A stretch of 64,000 nt of DNA from Rhodococcus triatomae (GCF_014217785.1 NZ_CP048814.1:3472001-3536000), one strand, 5' to 3'. Positions 40,954 through 52,074 are shown, counted from the first letter of the stretch. Numbers and translations: made by a program. Notes: generated by a model not told the origin, from the sequence alone.

Positions 40954-41859
40954 ATGCCTGCCGAGTACATCGAGAAGGACAGTCCGCCGCGGCTGACCAG
41001 TGCCCGTACCCGCATACCCATCACGACCGACCGTCGTCGATGGACGAAGAAGTCGCCCGACATCACCGATGCCCTCGACTTCTGGGCCTTCGCCGGTGCG
41101 GCCGCCAATGTCGCCATGCAGATCGGCTGGCCGGAGGTCGCGTACGGCGTGATGGAGAGCAAGGTCGAATCCGGCGCCCTGATGCATCATCCGTGGAAGC
41201 GGGCCCGGACGACCACCCAGTATCTCGCGGTCGCGATTCTCGGCACCGACGAGGAGCGGCGCGCGTATCGGGAGGCCGTCAACGGCGCCCACCGGCACGT
41301 ACGTTCGGACGAGAACAGCCCGGTCCGGTACAACGCCTTCAACCGTGATCTGCAGATGTGGGTGGCGGCGTGCCTGTACCTCGGGTTCGAGGACACCTTC
41401 CAGCTGTTGCACGGCAGGATGTCCGACGAGGACCTCGAGCACTTCTATCGGAACGCATCGACGTTGGGTACGACGCTGCAGGTGACCGAGGACATGTGGC
41501 CGGCCACCCGTGCCGACTTCGATCGGTACTGGAACTCTGCGTGCGAACGGGTCACCTACGACGAGAAGACGAAGCAGTTCGTCGAGGACCTGATCGGCCT
41601 GGAGATGATCGCGCGGCCGATCCGGGCCCCGTTCCGGAACCTGCTGCGCTTCCTCACCATCGGAACTCTGGCACCCTACTTCCGCGAACAACTCGGGTTC
41701 GAGTGGACGGAGGACGACCGACGCCGATTCGAGCATCTCTTCATCTTCGTCTCGTTCGTCAACCGGTTCCTGCCGAAGTTCATCCGCCACGGTGGCAGTT
41801 TCATGCTCATGCGTGACCTGCGGCGGAGGATCCGCAAGGGGACGAACCCGATCGGATGA
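40954..41859 (+). CDS. MpaB-family (DUF2236) oxygenase-like protein at the end of the mce operon
   Basis: 301 aa; ATG at 40954 after GAGGAGA. It carries the DUF2236 pattern: NVAMQIGWPEVAYGVMESKV, then VNGAHRHVRSDE and FNRDLQMWVAACLYLGFEDTFQ, with the His of AHRHVR as candidate haem-contacting residue. No signal peptide. Placed 37 nt after the Mce-associated gene in the same direction, it is likely co-transcribed with the transporter, so oxidation of the imported lipid is a reasonable guess. It is the third DUF2236 protein in the window. Confidence 0.78.
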   Translation: MPAEYIEKDSPPRLTSARTRIPITTDRRRWTKKSPDITDALDFWAFAGAAANVAMQIGWPEVAYGVMESKVESGALMHHPWKRARTTTQYLAVAILGTDEERRAYREAVNGAHRHVRSDENSPVRYNAFNRDLQMWVAACLYLGFEDTFQLLHGRMSDEDLEHFYRNASTLGTTLQVTEDMWPATRADFDRYWNSACERVTYDEKTKQFVEDLIGLEMIARPIRAPFRNLLRFLTIGTLAPYFREQLGFEWTEDDRRRFEHLFIFVSFVNRFLPKFIRHGGSFMLMRDLRRRIRKGTNPIG

Positions 41860-41898
41860 CGGGCGAAGGACGCGGAGTTCGGTGGCTGGGTCCGCCGC

Positions 41899-42774
41899 TC
41901 ACGGAGGTGTCCCGGCCGCCCGCCGGAATCCGCGCACGGCCGGGTAGGCGAAGAGGAGGATCGCGCCGACCGACCAGATCACCGTCTTGATCAGTGGCTC
42001 CGCCACCGGGCCGCCGAGGGACAGGCCCCGCATCGCGTCGATCGCGCACGACATCGGCTGGTTCTCCACGAAGGTCTGTAACCAGGTGGGATACGCGTTC
42101 GTGGGTACGAACCCGGAGTTGAAGAACAACAGGAGCGTCGCGAACAGCGAGAGCAACTCGACGAGAGGCAGCTTCGCACTCGCGACCGCCAGGGCAGTCA
42201 CCATCGTCGCGAAGCCCAATCCGAGCAGCAACGGAATCAGCATCATCAGCAACCCGGGAAGAATGCCCTGGTCGAAGCGGAACCCGAGGGCGAAGCCGAC
42301 CGCCACGATGAGCACCGTCGTCAGCATGATGCGTACCGCCTCGGCGAGCAGGCGGCTGGTCAGCCCGGACGCACGGTGCACGGGGAGGACCCAGAACCTG
42401 CTCAGCAACCCGGAGGCCCATTCCTGCCGCAAGGCCAACCCGCTCGCGATCGACCCGAACATGGCACCGACGATCGTCATCATCGGCGCGGTACCGAAGA
42501 TGCTCGGTGTGCCGGTCGCTCTCGTGATCGAGATGCCGAGTACCGACCAGAGCATCAGGAGCATGAGGGCGGGATAGACGATGGCCTGGACCATCGTGCT
42601 GGGGTCGCGGATCCACCGCAGGAGCAGCCGCTGAGTTTGCAGCAGGGTGTGCGAGACGAAGGCCGCCGGCGAGTTCTCCGCGCGGGGATCGGTGACCTCG
42701 GGGAAGGTCACCGGGGTCCCCGAGGTGCCCGAGGCTGCTGACGCAGGCCCCCCGGTCGTCTTCGGCGCCGTCAT
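41899..42774 (-). CDS. ABC-2 type permease (DrrC-like)
   Basis: 291 aa with six predicted membrane segments (AIVYPALMLLMLWSVLG; MTIVGAMFGSIASGL; IMLTTVLIVAVGFALGF; MLIPLLLGLGFATMVTALAVA; LLSLFATLLLFFNSGFVP; TVIWSVGAILLFAY). The FNSGFVPTNAYPTWLQ and VENQPMS segments are typical of DrrB/DrrC exporters. ATG at 42774 overlaps the preceding permease stop (ATGA). It converges with the MpaB gene. Confidence 0.88.
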   Translation of the reverse strand: MTAPKTTGGPASAASGTSGTPVTFPEVTDPRAENSPAAFVSHTLLQTQRLLLRWIRDPSTMVQAIVYPALMLLMLWSVLGISITRATGTPSIFGTAPMMTIVGAMFGSIASGLALRQEWASGLLSRFWVLPVHRASGLTSRLLAEAVRIMLTTVLIVAVGFALGFRFDQGILPGLLMMLIPLLLGLGFATMVTALAVASAKLPLVELLSLFATLLLFFNSGFVPTNAYPTWLQTFVENQPMSCAIDAMRGLSLGGPVAEPLIKTVIWSVGAILLFAYPAVRGFRRAAGTPP

Positions 42775-43580
42775 CCTCGCCTCACATTCGCCCAGATCGA
42801 CAGCGGGATGAACACACCCGCGAGTCCTGCGCACCAGAGCAGTGACGGCAGCAGTACGGGAAGGGTGATCGCGCCCTCACTCATTGCCCGCATCGCGCCC
42901 GCGAACTGGGAGATCGGCTGATTCCGGACGAATCCCTGTGCCCACGAAGGGAACTGTTCCACCGGGACGAAACCGGAGGAGAACATGCCCAGGATCAGCT
43001 GGGGGAGTGTCAGTGCCTGGCTGGTCACCTCGGGGCTCTTCGTCAGAGTGCCCAGGGCATCCGCGCCTGCCGTCAGGGTGAAGCCGACGAGCATGGCCAG
43101 GGCGCAGAAGCCGATCGTGTACGTCAGCCCGCCCTGGAAGCGGAATCCGATCACGAGTCCGTAGCCGATGGCCGCGACCAGCGAGATGGAGGAGTGGACG
43201 AAGCAGGCGGTCATCCGCGCACCCAGTGGGACACCCACCGCGACGGGCATCGTCTGGAATCGCGACTTCATCCCGTTCGACGCCTCGGTCGCCGCGCGGT
43301 GGGCCGCGGAGATCGCCGTGAACGCCATGGCCTGCAGCACGATGATCGGCATCACGAACTGCGCGTAGTCGATGCCCTGGAACCGCATCACCAGGCGCAG
43401 TGGGAGGTAGAAGCCGACCGTGAATATCAGTGGCGCGATGACCGCGATGAAGAACTGCCCGCTGATCCACATCGTGTGCAGGCTCCGGCCGGACAGCGCG
43501 CTCCACTGCCGCAGCCATGTCGGCTCCGGTGCGCGATGCCGCCCGGCCCTGGCCCGGGTGGCCACTGCCGTCGAGCTCAT
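42771..43580 (-). CDS. ABC-2 type permease (DrrB-like)
   Basis: 269 aa; ATG at 43580 overlaps the ATPase stop (ATGA). Six membrane segments with the family signatures MFSSGFVPVEQFPSWAQGFV and RNQPISQFAGAMRAM. With the other permease and the ATPase it makes an exporter resembling the daunorubicin-resistance and mycobacterial Drr (PDIM) systems. Cargo unknown; a lipid is likely given the setting. Confidence 0.88.
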   Translation of the reverse strand: MSSTAVATRARAGRHRAPEPTWLRQWSALSGRSLHTMWISGQFFIAVIAPLIFTVGFYLPLRLVMRFQGIDYAQFVMPIIVLQAMAFTAISAAHRAATEASNGMKSRFQTMPVAVGVPLGARMTACFVHSSISLVAAIGYGLVIGFRFQGGLTYTIGFCALAMLVGFTLTAGADALGTLTKSPEVTSQALTLPQLILGMFSSGFVPVEQFPSWAQGFVRNQPISQFAGAMRAMSEGAITLPVLLPSLLWCAGLAGVFIPLSIWANVRRG

Positions 43581-44563
43581 CGCCGAGGAGCCTCGTGCTG
43601 CGGGGCTTCCTCGAGCACGGCACCGTGCCCGGTGAGCGCGAGGAACACGTCGTCGAGCGACGGCCGGCGCAGGGCGATGTCGGCCAGTTCGATGCGGGCC
43701 ACGTCGAGGCGCCGGAGCACTTCGGCGAGAGTTCGCGCACCGTACGGTGCCGGGATGGACAACCGGTCGTGCCCGGTCTCGATGATCCGCTCGGGTGGGC
43801 ACAACGACACCAGTACCTCGCGCACCCGGGGCAGATCGCCGAGCCGCAACGGCACCACCTCACAGTAGGAACCGCCGGTGCGCGCCTTGAGTTGGTCCGC
43901 GGTGCCCTCCGCGATCACCGTGCCCTTGTCGATGACGACGATGTTGTCGCTGAGCAGATCTGCTTCCTCGAGGTACTGCGTCGTGAGCAGGATGGTGATG
44001 CCCTGCTTCTTGAGCGTGGACACCAGTGACCACACCCCCTGGCGACTACGGGGATCGAGGCCGGTGGTCGGCTCGTCGAGGAACACCACCGAAGGCCGGG
44101 TCACCAGACCACACGCGATGTCCACCCTGCGCCGCATGCCGCCGGAGTAGCCGGAGACCTTGCGATCTCCGGCGTCCACCAGATCGAACTGTTCGAGGAG
44201 TTCGGCAGCGCGTGCTCTGGCGTTGGCGCGGGTGAGGCCGAGCAGCCGCCCGAACAGCACGAGATTCTCACGTCCGGTGAGTGATTCGTCGAGGGCGGCG
44301 TACTGGCCCGTCATCATGATCGATCGTCGGACCTGTGCGGCGTCGGTGACCACGTCGTGTCCCGCCACCACGGCGCGCCCGGCGTCCGGACGCAGGAGCG
44401 TCGACAGCACGTTGACCGTCGTCGTCTTTCCCGCGCCGTTGGGTCCGAGGACACCGAGGACGCTGCCTCGTGGGGCCTCGAAACTGACTCCACGCAGGGC
44501 CCGGACGTCCCCGAAGGACTTCTCGATTCCTTCGACCAGGACGGCCGCGTCGGGTGCAGGCAT
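43577..44563 (-). CDS. ABC transporter ATP-binding protein (DrrA-like)
   Basis: 328 aa from the ATG at 44563; Walker A GPNGAGKTTTVN, signature SGYSGGMRRRVDIACGL, Walker B SVVFLDEPTTGLD and H-loop-type LLTTQYLEEADLL (Gln in place of His, as in DrrA). The extra C-terminal ~90 residues ending in the VFLALTGHG motif are typical of DrrA. First gene of the three-gene export operon. Confidence 0.93.
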   Translation of the reverse strand: MPAPDAAVLVEGIEKSFGDVRALRGVSFEAPRGSVLGVLGPNGAGKTTTVNVLSTLLRPDAGRAVVAGHDVVTDAAQVRRSIMMTGQYAALDESLTGRENLVLFGRLLGLTRANARARAAELLEQFDLVDAGDRKVSGYSGGMRRRVDIACGLVTRPSVVFLDEPTTGLDPRSRQGVWSLVSTLKKQGITILLTTQYLEEADLLSDNIVVIDKGTVIAEGTADQLKARTGGSYCEVVPLRLGDLPRVREVLVSLCPPERIIETGHDRLSIPAPYGARTLAEVLRRLDVARIELADIALRRPSLDDVFLALTGHGAVLEEAPQHEAPRR

Positions 44564-44714
44564 GTCCTCGAGTATGGCATGTGGCCACCGACGCCCGGGC
44601 GGCGTACGGGAGGTTGTCACAGAGCCGGCGAGACTACCCGAAATGGTGTAACACCAGCAGGATTACCGGCGATCGGGCACCTGCCGAATTGCGGTCCGGG
44701 CGCGCCGAGGGGCC

Positions 44715-45191
44715 TCAGGCGGGGGTGATCCACGTGGTGATCTCGGCATGCACCACCTCGGTCCCGGCGCGGTCGAGAATCCGGATCGGAACGATCAGGT
44801 CCGTACCTTCGGTGATCGCCGAGAAGTCGGGAAGCGTCTCCAGTGCGGCGACCGCGTGCAGCCCGGTCTCCGCCTTGGCCAGGTACCTGACGGTCATTCC
44901 CTTGGGTATCCAGCGGTGGCTACCGGGAACGGTGGCCTCACAGAGCATGCCCATCGCCACCTCTGCGAGGTTGCAGGCCGCGATGGCGTGGAAGGTGCCG
45001 ATGTGGTTGCGGATGCCCCACCACTTCGGTGCGCGGACCTCGCAGCGGCCCGGCTCCATCACGATGACCCGGGGCAGGATCGAACCGAAGTAGGGAACGC
45101 GTACGCACATCCCCACGGAGAACAGAGCGTGTCCCAGCCCGTTGTCGGGGAGCTTGGTCCAGGCACGGTAGGTCGGACTGGTCGTCGTCAT
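44715..45191 (-). CDS. DUF4442 hotdog-fold thioesterase-like protein
   Basis: 158 aa with the PaaI/DUF4442 hotdog pattern: YFGSILPRVIVMEPGRCEV, then HIGTFHAIAACNLAEVAMG, where the HIGTFHAIA segment is the usual central helix region, and a final beta strand set. Likely an acyl-CoA thioesterase; substrate unknown. A TTACTT/AAGTAA palindrome sits just upstream of its start. Confidence 0.85.
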   Translation of the reverse strand: MTTTSPTYRAWTKLPDNGLGHALFSVGMCVRVPYFGSILPRVIVMEPGRCEVRAPKWWGIRNHIGTFHAIAACNLAEVAMGMLCEATVPGSHRWIPKGMTVRYLAKAETGLHAVAALETLPDFSAITEGTDLIVPIRILDRAGTEVVHAEITTWITPA

Positions 45192-45199
45192 GGCGCTAC

Positions 45200-45215
45200 C
45201 TTACTTCAAAGTAAG
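45200..45215. promoter_or_regulatory. Palindrome upstream of the DUF4442 gene
   Basis: CTTACTT (45200-45206), CA and AAGTAAG (45209-45215) form perfect 7-bp arms, 8 nt before the minus-strand start at 45191. It looks like a TetR or MarR operator. The rest of the 45216-45870 gap holds the ribosomal operon leader: a 23-nt tandem repeat at 45414-45459, no convincing gene, and no -35/-10 pair I can assign with confidence. Confidence 0.45.
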
Positions 45216-45413
45216 TTCACTCCCCGTTGTTCCTCTCCCCGCTCCTCCCGCTGTTCCTCCCCTGGGTGAAGGTGGCCTTCGGTAGCCTGGATCAGGCACA
45301 GGGTCCCTTCACCCGGGCGGGGGAGCGGGTCGGGGCGGGGGAGGGGAGCGGATCGGGTGTCCGGACGGGCGACGAGGGTGCTTCGTCGGGCCGAGTCGCA
45401 GGCCGGAGTGAGG

Positions 45414-45459
45414 CGCCGGGTGAGCCCCGAGTTGAACGCCGGGTGAGCCCCGAGTTGAA
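45414..45459. repeat. Two tandem 23-nt repeats in the rpsJ leader
   Basis: CGCCGGGTGAGCCCCGAGTTGAA is present twice without gap (45414-45436, 45437-45459). It lies ~410 nt before rpsJ in the non-coding leader; meaning unknown. Confidence 0.95.
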
Positions 45460-45870
45460 CTCAGCCGGTGGGTCCTGCATACTGTTCGGGTTGCCTTGTT
45501 CGGGACGCGATGTTTTGCGTCCGCGGCGCGGTCGCTCGGAAACGTGCGGCTCGCTCCCGATGCGGATCTCGACACGAGCAAGGCCATGCAGGACGGAAGC
45601 AGTTCCGACCAGTGCCCGGTTTCGGGCGCGTCCGGTTTCGTCTCCGCTCAGGTGACCGCGAGGTCCCGGAGCGGAGAAAAAGCAGGAGGGCGACACGCCC
45701 GACCGCGTGGACCGGAGAACCATGACAGATGAACAGCGGCAGCGGATCCGGGTGTGTCCCGGACGCAACCAGTGTTCTTCGTCGTGGTCGTCACCAGGGA
45801 CTGTGCAGACGAGGTAGTTCGGCTCGACCCGAGTCGGATTACGAACCGCGGCAAGAAAAGGACACTAAGC

Positions 45871-46176
45871 GTGGCGGGACAGAAGATCCGCATCAGGCTC
45901 AAGGCCTACGACCATGAGGCGATCGACGCGTCGGCGCGCAAGATCGTCGAGACGGTGACCCGTACCGGGGCCCGTGTCGTCGGACCGGTGCCGTTGCCGA
46001 CCGAAAAGAACGTGTACTGCGTCATCCGCTCGCCGCACAAGTACAAGGACTCGCGCGAGCACTTCGAGATGCGTACTCACAAGCGGCTTATCGACATCCT
46101 CGACCCGACGCCCAAGACGGTGGACGCACTCATGCGTATCGACCTTCCGGCGAGCGTCGACGTAAACATCCAGTGA
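45871..46176 (+). CDS. rpsJ: 30S ribosomal protein S10
   Basis: 101 aa from a GTG at 45871 (AAAAGGA upstream); the frame extends upstream but only the GTG gives the conserved start [18 protein letters not shown]. It contains the S10 hallmark [16 protein letters not shown] and [19 protein letters not shown]. First gene of the S10 operon, and NusE partner in antitermination. Confidence 0.98.
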   Translation: MAGQKIRIRLKAYDHEAIDASARKIVETVTRTGARVVGPVPLPTEKNVYCVIRSPHKYKDSREHFEMRTHKRLIDILDPTPKTVDALMRIDLPASVDVNIQ

Positions 46177-46204
46177 GCTTGGAAAGACGCAGCGGAGATA
46201 TCAC

Positions 46205-46858
46205 ATGACTAACCAGATCAAGGGACTTCTGGGCACCAAGCTCGGCATGACCCAGGTCTTCGACGAGAACAACCGGGTCGTTCCGGTCACCGTCGTCAAG
46301 GCCGGTCCGAATGTCGTCACCCAGATCCGCACCGAGGAGCGCGACGGCTACAGCGCCGTGCAGCTCGCGTTCGGCGCCATCGACCCCCGCAAGGTGAACA
46401 AGCCGACTTCCGGCCAGTTCGCCAAGGCCGGCGTCACGCCGCGTCGTCACATCGTCGAGTTCCGCGTTCCCGACACCTCGGAGTACGAGGTCGGCCAGGA
46501 ACTCAGCGCCGAGGTGTTCGAGGACGGCGCTTTCGTCGACGTCACCGGAACCAGCAAGGGCAAGGGCTTCGCCGGAACCATGAAGCGGCACGGCTTCTCC
46601 GGTCAGGGCGCCTCGCACGGTGCTCAGGCCGTGCACCGTCGCCCCGGCTCGATCGGTGGCTGTGCCACTCCCGGCCGTGTCTTCAAGGGCATGCGGATGT
46701 CCGGTCGCATGGGTAGCGACCGGATCACGACGCAGAACCTCTCCGTCTACAAGGTGGACGCCGAGAACGGTCTGCTGCTGATCAAGGGTGCGATCCCCGG
46801 CCGCAAGGGTGGCCTCGTGATCGTCAAGAGCGCAGTGAAGGGTGGTGCGCGGGCATGA
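46205..46858 (+). CDS. rplC: 50S ribosomal protein L3
   Basis: 217 aa, ATG at 46205. L3 pattern [20 protein letters not shown] and, in the central extension reaching the peptidyl-transferase centre, [20 protein letters not shown] with the Gln that is methylated in many bacteria. Ends by overlapping rplD (ATGA). Confidence 0.98.
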   Translation: MTNQIKGLLGTKLGMTQVFDENNRVVPVTVVKAGPNVVTQIRTEERDGYSAVQLAFGAIDPRKVNKPTSGQFAKAGVTPRRHIVEFRVPDTSEYEVGQELSAEVFEDGAFVDVTGTSKGKGFAGTMKRHGFSGQGASHGAQAVHRRPGSIGGCATPGRVFKGMRMSGRMGSDRITTQNLSVYKVDAENGLLLIKGAIPGRKGGLVIVKSAVKGGARA

Positions 46859-47535
46859 CCAGCACCGAAACCAAGTTGACCCTCGACGTCAAGGCTCCCG
46901 GTGGCAAGACCAACGGCACCGTGGAACTGCCCGCCGAGATCTTCGATGCTCCCGCGAACATCGCGCTGATGCATCAGGTCGTCGTCGCGCAGCTCGCCGC
47001 CGCACGTCAGGGCACGCACTCCACGAAGACTCGTGGCGAGGTCCGCGGTGGTGGGCGCAAGCCGTACCGCCAGAAGGGCACCGGCCGCGCCCGTCAGGGC
47101 TCGACCCGCGCGCCGCAGTTCGCCGGCGGTGGCATCGTCCACGGACCGAAGCCGCGTGACTACAGCCAGCGGACGCCTAAGAAGATGAAGCTCGCCGCCC
47201 TGCGCGGTGCGCTCTCCGACCGGGCGCGCAGCGAGCGTATCCACGTGATCACCGAACTGGTGTCGGGCCAGGCCCCGTCCACCAAGAACGCGAAGGCGTT
47301 CCTCGGTGAGCTCACCGATCGTAAGAAGGTCCTTCTCGTCGTCGGACGCGAGGACGTCGCCGCGATCAAGAGCGTTCAGAACCTGCAGAACGTGCATGTG
47401 CTGGTTGCCGATCAGCTCAACACCTACGACGTGCTCGACAGCGACGACATCGTGTTCAGCGTGGAAGCGCTCAACGCCTTCGTCCACGGGCCCGCCGAGA
47501 GTGCACAGGAAGAGAAGAAGGAGGCGGCCAAGTGA
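46855..47535 (+). CDS. rplD: 50S ribosomal protein L4
   Basis: 226 aa. The exit-tunnel extension is seen as [24 protein letters not shown]. Macrolide-sensitive residues in this loop look wild type. The Lys/Glu-rich tail ends EKKEAAK. Overlaps rplC and rplW by 4 nt. Confidence 0.98.
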   Translation: MTSTETKLTLDVKAPGGKTNGTVELPAEIFDAPANIALMHQVVVAQLAAARQGTHSTKTRGEVRGGGRKPYRQKGTGRARQGSTRAPQFAGGGIVHGPKPRDYSQRTPKKMKLAALRGALSDRARSERIHVITELVSGQAPSTKNAKAFLGELTDRKKVLLVVGREDVAAIKSVQNLQNVHVLVADQLNTYDVLDSDDIVFSVEALNAFVHGPAESAQEEKKEAAK

Positions 47536-47837
47536 GCACCATCGCTGACCCCCGCGACATCCTGCTGGCTCCGGTCATCTCCGAGAAGTCCTACGGACTG
47601 ATGGAGGAAGGTACCTACACCTTCCTGGTGCACCCGGACTCGAACAAGACGCAGATCAAGATTGCCGTCGAGAAGGTTTTCGGCGTCACCGTGACCAGCG
47701 TCAACACCGCCAACCGTCAGGGCAAGCGCAAGCGGACCCGGTTCGGTTACGGCAAGCGCAAGGACACCAAGCGCGCGCTCGTGACCATCTCGTCCGACAG
47801 CAAGCCCATCGAGATCTTCGGGGGACCGGTCGCCTAG
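47532..47837 (+). CDS. rplW: 50S ribosomal protein L23
   Basis: 101 aa with a GTG start inside the rplD stop (GTGA). Contains [19 protein letters not shown] and the Arg/Lys-rich loop [21 protein letters not shown] near the tunnel exit, where trigger factor and SRP dock. Confidence 0.98.
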   Translation: MSTIADPRDILLAPVISEKSYGLMEEGTYTFLVHPDSNKTQIKIAVEKVFGVTVTSVNTANRQGKRKRTRFGYGKRKDTKRALVTISSDSKPIEIFGGPVA

Positions 47838-47875
47838 GCGCCGGGACTCGAGAGACGTAGAGGACGAGAAGACTC

Positions 47876-48709
47876 ATGGCAATCCGTAAGTACAAGCCGA
47901 CTACGCCGGGCCGCCGCGGCTCGAGCGTCTCGGACTTCGCCGAGATCACGCGGTCGACCCCCGAGAAGTCGCTGGTTCGCCCGCTGCACGGGCGCGGTGG
48001 ACGTAACGCCCACGGTCGCATCACCACCCGGCACAAGGGTGGCGGACACAAGCGCGCCTACCGGCTGATCGATTTCCGTCGCAACGACAAGGACGGCGTG
48101 CCGGCCAAGGTCGCTCACATCGAGTACGACCCCAACCGCACCGCTCGCATCGCTCTGCTGCACTACGCAGACGGTGAGAAGCGCTACATCATCGCCCCCA
48201 AGGGCCTGGTGCAGGGCTCGCCCATCGAGTCGGGCCCGACGGCCGACATCAAGCCGGGCAACAACCTGCCGCTGCGCAACATCCCGACCGGTACCACCGT
48301 GCACGCGGTGGAGCTGCGTCCGGGTGGTGGCGCCAAGATGGCCCGTTCCGCAGGCGCGAGCATCCAGCTCCTCGGTAAGGAAGGCCCGTACGCCACGCTG
48401 CGTATGCCTTCCGGCGAGATCCGTCGCGTCGACGTGCGCTGCCGCGCCACCGTCGGCGAGGTCGGCAACGCCGAGCAGAGCAACATCAACTGGGGCAAGG
48501 CCGGCCGTATGCGCTGGAAGGGCAAGCGCCCCACCGTCCGTGGTGTCGTGATGAACCCGGTCGACCACCCGCACGGTGGTGGTGAGGGTAAGACCTCCGG
48601 TGGTCGCCACCCCGTCAGCCCCTGGGGTAAGCCCGAAGGGCGTACCCGCAAGAACAAGGCGAGCGACAAGCTCATCGTCCGTCGTCGCCGTACCGGCAAG
48701 AAGCGCTAG
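47876..48709 (+). CDS. rplB: 50S ribosomal protein L2
   Basis: 277 aa, ATG at 47876. Contains the conserved segment [15 protein letters not shown] with the His implicated near the peptidyl-transferase centre, and [18 protein letters not shown]. Standard length. Confidence 0.98.
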   Translation: MAIRKYKPTTPGRRGSSVSDFAEITRSTPEKSLVRPLHGRGGRNAHGRITTRHKGGGHKRAYRLIDFRRNDKDGVPAKVAHIEYDPNRTARIALLHYADGEKRYIIAPKGLVQGSPIESGPTADIKPGNNLPLRNIPTGTTVHAVELRPGGGAKMARSAGASIQLLGKEGPYATLRMPSGEIRRVDVRCRATVGEVGNAEQSNINWGKAGRMRWKGKRPTVRGVVMNPVDHPHGGGEGKTSGGRHPVSPWGKPEGRTRKNKASDKLIVRRRRTGKKR

Positions 48710-48727
48710 TCAAGGAGGGAGTGAAGG

Positions 48728-49005
48728 ATGCCACGCAGCCTGAAGAAGGGCCCGTTCGTCGATGACCACCTCCTTGCGAAGGTGGACGTGCAGAACGAGA
48801 AGGGAACCAAGCAGGTCATCAAGACCTGGTCCCGTCGTTCCACGATCATCCCGGACTTCATCGGCCACACGTTCGCGGTGCACGACGGCCGCAAGCACGT
48901 TCCCGTGTTCGTCTCCGACTCGATGGTCGGGCACAAGCTCGGGGAGTTCGCACCGACCCGCACGTTCAAGGGTCACATCAAGGACGACCGGAAGAGCAAG
49001 CGCCG

Positions 49006-49009
<4 letters not shown>
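48728..49009 (+). CDS. rpsS: 30S ribosomal protein S19
   Basis: 93 aa beginning [15 protein letters not shown], with the [19 protein letters not shown] core. AGGGAG upstream. Overlaps rplV (ATGA). Confidence 0.98.
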
Positions 49010-50240
<1,231 letters not shown>

Positions 50241-50243
50241 CGC

Positions 50244-50660
50244 ATGTTGATCCCACGGCGGGTCAAGCACCGCAAGCAGCACCATCCGAGCCGTTCGGGT
50301 GCCGCCAAGGGTGGGACCCGGGTGACCTTCGGTGACTACGGCATCCAGGCTCTCGAGCCGGCTTACATCACCAACCGGCAGATCGAGTCCGCTCGTATCG
50401 CCATGACCCGGCACATCAAGCGTGGCGGCAAGATCTGGATCAACATCTTCCCGGATCGCCCGCTCACCAAGAAGCCGGCCGAGACCCGCATGGGTTCCGG
50501 TAAGGGTTCGCCGGAGTGGTGGGTCGCGAACGTCAAGCCCGGTCGGGTTCTGTTCGAGATGAGCTACCCGAACGAGGAGATCGCCCGCGAGGCCCTGCGC
50601 CGCGCGATGCACAAGCTCCCGTGCAAGTGCCGGATCGTCACGAGGGAGGAGCAGTTCTGA
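50244..50660 (+). CDS. rplP: 50S ribosomal protein L16
   Basis: 138 aa starting [14 protein letters not shown]; contains [19 protein letters not shown] and the MGSGKG loop near the A-site tRNA. Its stop overlaps the rpmC start by one base. Confidence 0.98.
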   Translation: MLIPRRVKHRKQHHPSRSGAAKGGTRVTFGDYGIQALEPAYITNRQIESARIAMTRHIKRGGKIWINIFPDRPLTKKPAETRMGSGKGSPEWWVANVKPGRVLFEMSYPNEEIAREALRRAMHKLPCKCRIVTREEQF

Positions 50661-50896
50661 TGGCTACCGGAACCCCCGCAGCCGAGCTCCGCGAGCTCAC
50701 CGAGGAAGAGCTGGTCACCCGGCTCCGTGAGTCGAAGGAAGAGCTGTTCAACCTTCGCTTCCAGATGGCCACCGGCCAGATGGACAACAATCGCCGACTT
50801 CGTACGGTTCGCCACGAGATCGCGCGCATCTACACCGTTCTGCGTGAGCGTGAGCTCGGGCTGGCCGTCGGTCCGGACGCAGGTGACGCGGCATGA
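50660..50896 (+). CDS. rpmC: 50S ribosomal protein L29
   Basis: 78 aa from the ATG at 50660, immediately after the rplP stop. Two-helix coiled protein: [20 protein letters not shown] and [20 protein letters not shown]. Overlaps rpsQ (ATGA). Confidence 0.97.
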   Translation: MATGTPAAELRELTEEELVTRLRESKEELFNLRFQMATGQMDNNRRLRTVRHEIARIYTVLRERELGLAVGPDAGDAA

Positions 50897-51174
50897 GTGA
50901 GGAAAAGGCAGTGAGCACAGAAGAGCGCGGCAGCCGCAAGGTCCGCGTCGGATACGTGGTCTCCGACAAGATGGAGAAGACCATCGTGGTCGAGCTCGAG
51001 GACCGGGTCAAGCACCCGCTCTACGGCAAGATCATCCGGCGCACCAGCAAGGTCAAGGCCCACGACGAGAACGGTGTCGCCGGTATCGGCGACCGCGTCC
51101 AGCTGATGGAAACCCGTCCGCTGTCCGCGACGAAGCACTGGCGTCTCGTCGAGGTCCTCGAGAAGGCCAAGTAA
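50893..51174 (+). CDS. rpsQ: 30S ribosomal protein S17
   Basis: 93 aa; an OB-fold protein with [20 protein letters not shown] and [17 protein letters not shown]. Last gene before a 213-nt structured gap. Confidence 0.98.
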   Translation: MSEEKAVSTEERGSRKVRVGYVVSDKMEKTIVVELEDRVKHPLYGKIIRRTSKVKAHDENGVAGIGDRVQLMETRPLSATKHWRLVEVLEKAK

Positions 51175-51242
51175 GCCGATTTCGAGGCATGAGCAGTGAT
51201 CCAGTACGATGGTGGGGTTGCCTTGCGCACGTCGCACGGCAG

Positions 51243-51319
51243 CCCCACCGTCGTGTCGCCCCCAGGGGCGGCCCGCGCAGGTGAGATGCCGCCCTCCGGG
51301 GCGGTTCCCGCCGGTGGGG
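51243..51319 (+). promoter_or_regulatory. Structured RNA region in the rpsQ-rplN gap
   Basis: CCCCACCG (51243-51250) pairs perfectly with CGGTGGGG (51312-51319). Inside this outer 8-bp stem are two further hairpins: CGCCC/GGGCG (51257-51261 with 51266-51270) and CCGCCC/GGGCGG (51289-51294 with 51299-51304). The result is a three-way-junction-like leader ending 68 nt before rplN. The short open frame here (51196-51387) is not credible as a gene. Confidence 0.45.
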
Positions 51320-51387
51320 TGTGGATACAGACCGCGCGTGTCGGGTCGGAAATCCGCCACGTAACAGTCCAGGTCAAGGAGAAGTAA

Positions 51388-51756
51388 GTGATTCAGCAGG
51401 AGTCGCGGCTTCGCGTCGCCGACAACACGGGTGCTAAGGAGATTCTCTGCATCCGCGTTCTCGGTGGCTCTTCGCGCCGCTACGCCGGGATCGGTGACGT
51501 CATCGTCGCCACCGTCAAGGACGCCATCCCTGGTGGAAACATCAAGAAGGGTGAGGTCGTCAAGGCCGTCATCGTTCGTACCGTCAAGGAGCGTCGCCGT
51601 CCGGACGGTTCCTACATCAAGTTCGACGAGAACGCCGCTGTCCTGATCAAGCCGGACAACGACCCTCGTGGAACCCGCATCTTCGGCCCCGTCGGCCGTG
51701 AGCTGCGTGAGAAGAAGTTCATGAAGATCGTCTCCCTCGCTCCGGAGGTGCTGTGA
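51388..51756 (+). CDS. rplN: 50S ribosomal protein L14
   Basis: 122 aa with a GTG start (AAGGAGAAG upstream), beginning [19 protein letters not shown]; contains [14 protein letters not shown]. First gene of the spc operon part, separated from rpsQ by the structured gap. Confidence 0.98.
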   Translation: MIQQESRLRVADNTGAKEILCIRVLGGSSRRYAGIGDVIVATVKDAIPGGNIKKGEVVKAVIVRTVKERRRPDGSYIKFDENAAVLIKPDNDPRGTRIFGPVGRELREKKFMKIVSLAPEVL

Positions 51757-52073
51757 TGAAGGTGCACAAGGGTGACACCGTGCTGGTCATCGCCGGCAAG
51801 GACAAGGGCGCGAAGGGCAAGGTCATCCAGGCCTTCCCGGCGACCGACAAGATCCTCGTCGAAGGCGTGAACCGCATCAAGAAGCACACCGCTGTTTCCG
51901 CGAACGAGCGCGGCGCCTCCTCGGGCGGCATCGTGACGCAGGAAGCCCCGATCCACGTTTCCAACGTCGCGGTCATCGACTCGGACGGCAACCCCACTCG
52001 CGTGGGCTACCGGACCGACGAGGAGACCGGCAAGCGCGTTCGGATTTCCCGGAAGAACGGGAAGGACATCTGA
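51756..52073 (+). CDS. rplX: 50S ribosomal protein L24
   Basis: 105 aa from the ATG at 51756, one base overlapping the rplN stop; GGAGG lies upstream. KOW motif [20 protein letters not shown]. Confidence 0.97.
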   Translation: MKVHKGDTVLVIAGKDKGAKGKVIQAFPATDKILVEGVNRIKKHTAVSANERGASSGGIVTQEAPIHVSNVAVIDSDGNPTRVGYRTDEETGKRVRISRKNGKDI

Positions 52074-52074
52074 C

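Noticed and set aside
45496..45870. Open frames in the rpsJ leader
   Set aside because: Poor codon pattern and no ribosome-binding sites; S10 clearly begins at 45871.
51196..51387. Small ORF between rpsQ and rplN
   Set aside because: It covers the hairpin region, has Gly/Pro-rich random content and overlaps the rplN ribosome-binding site.
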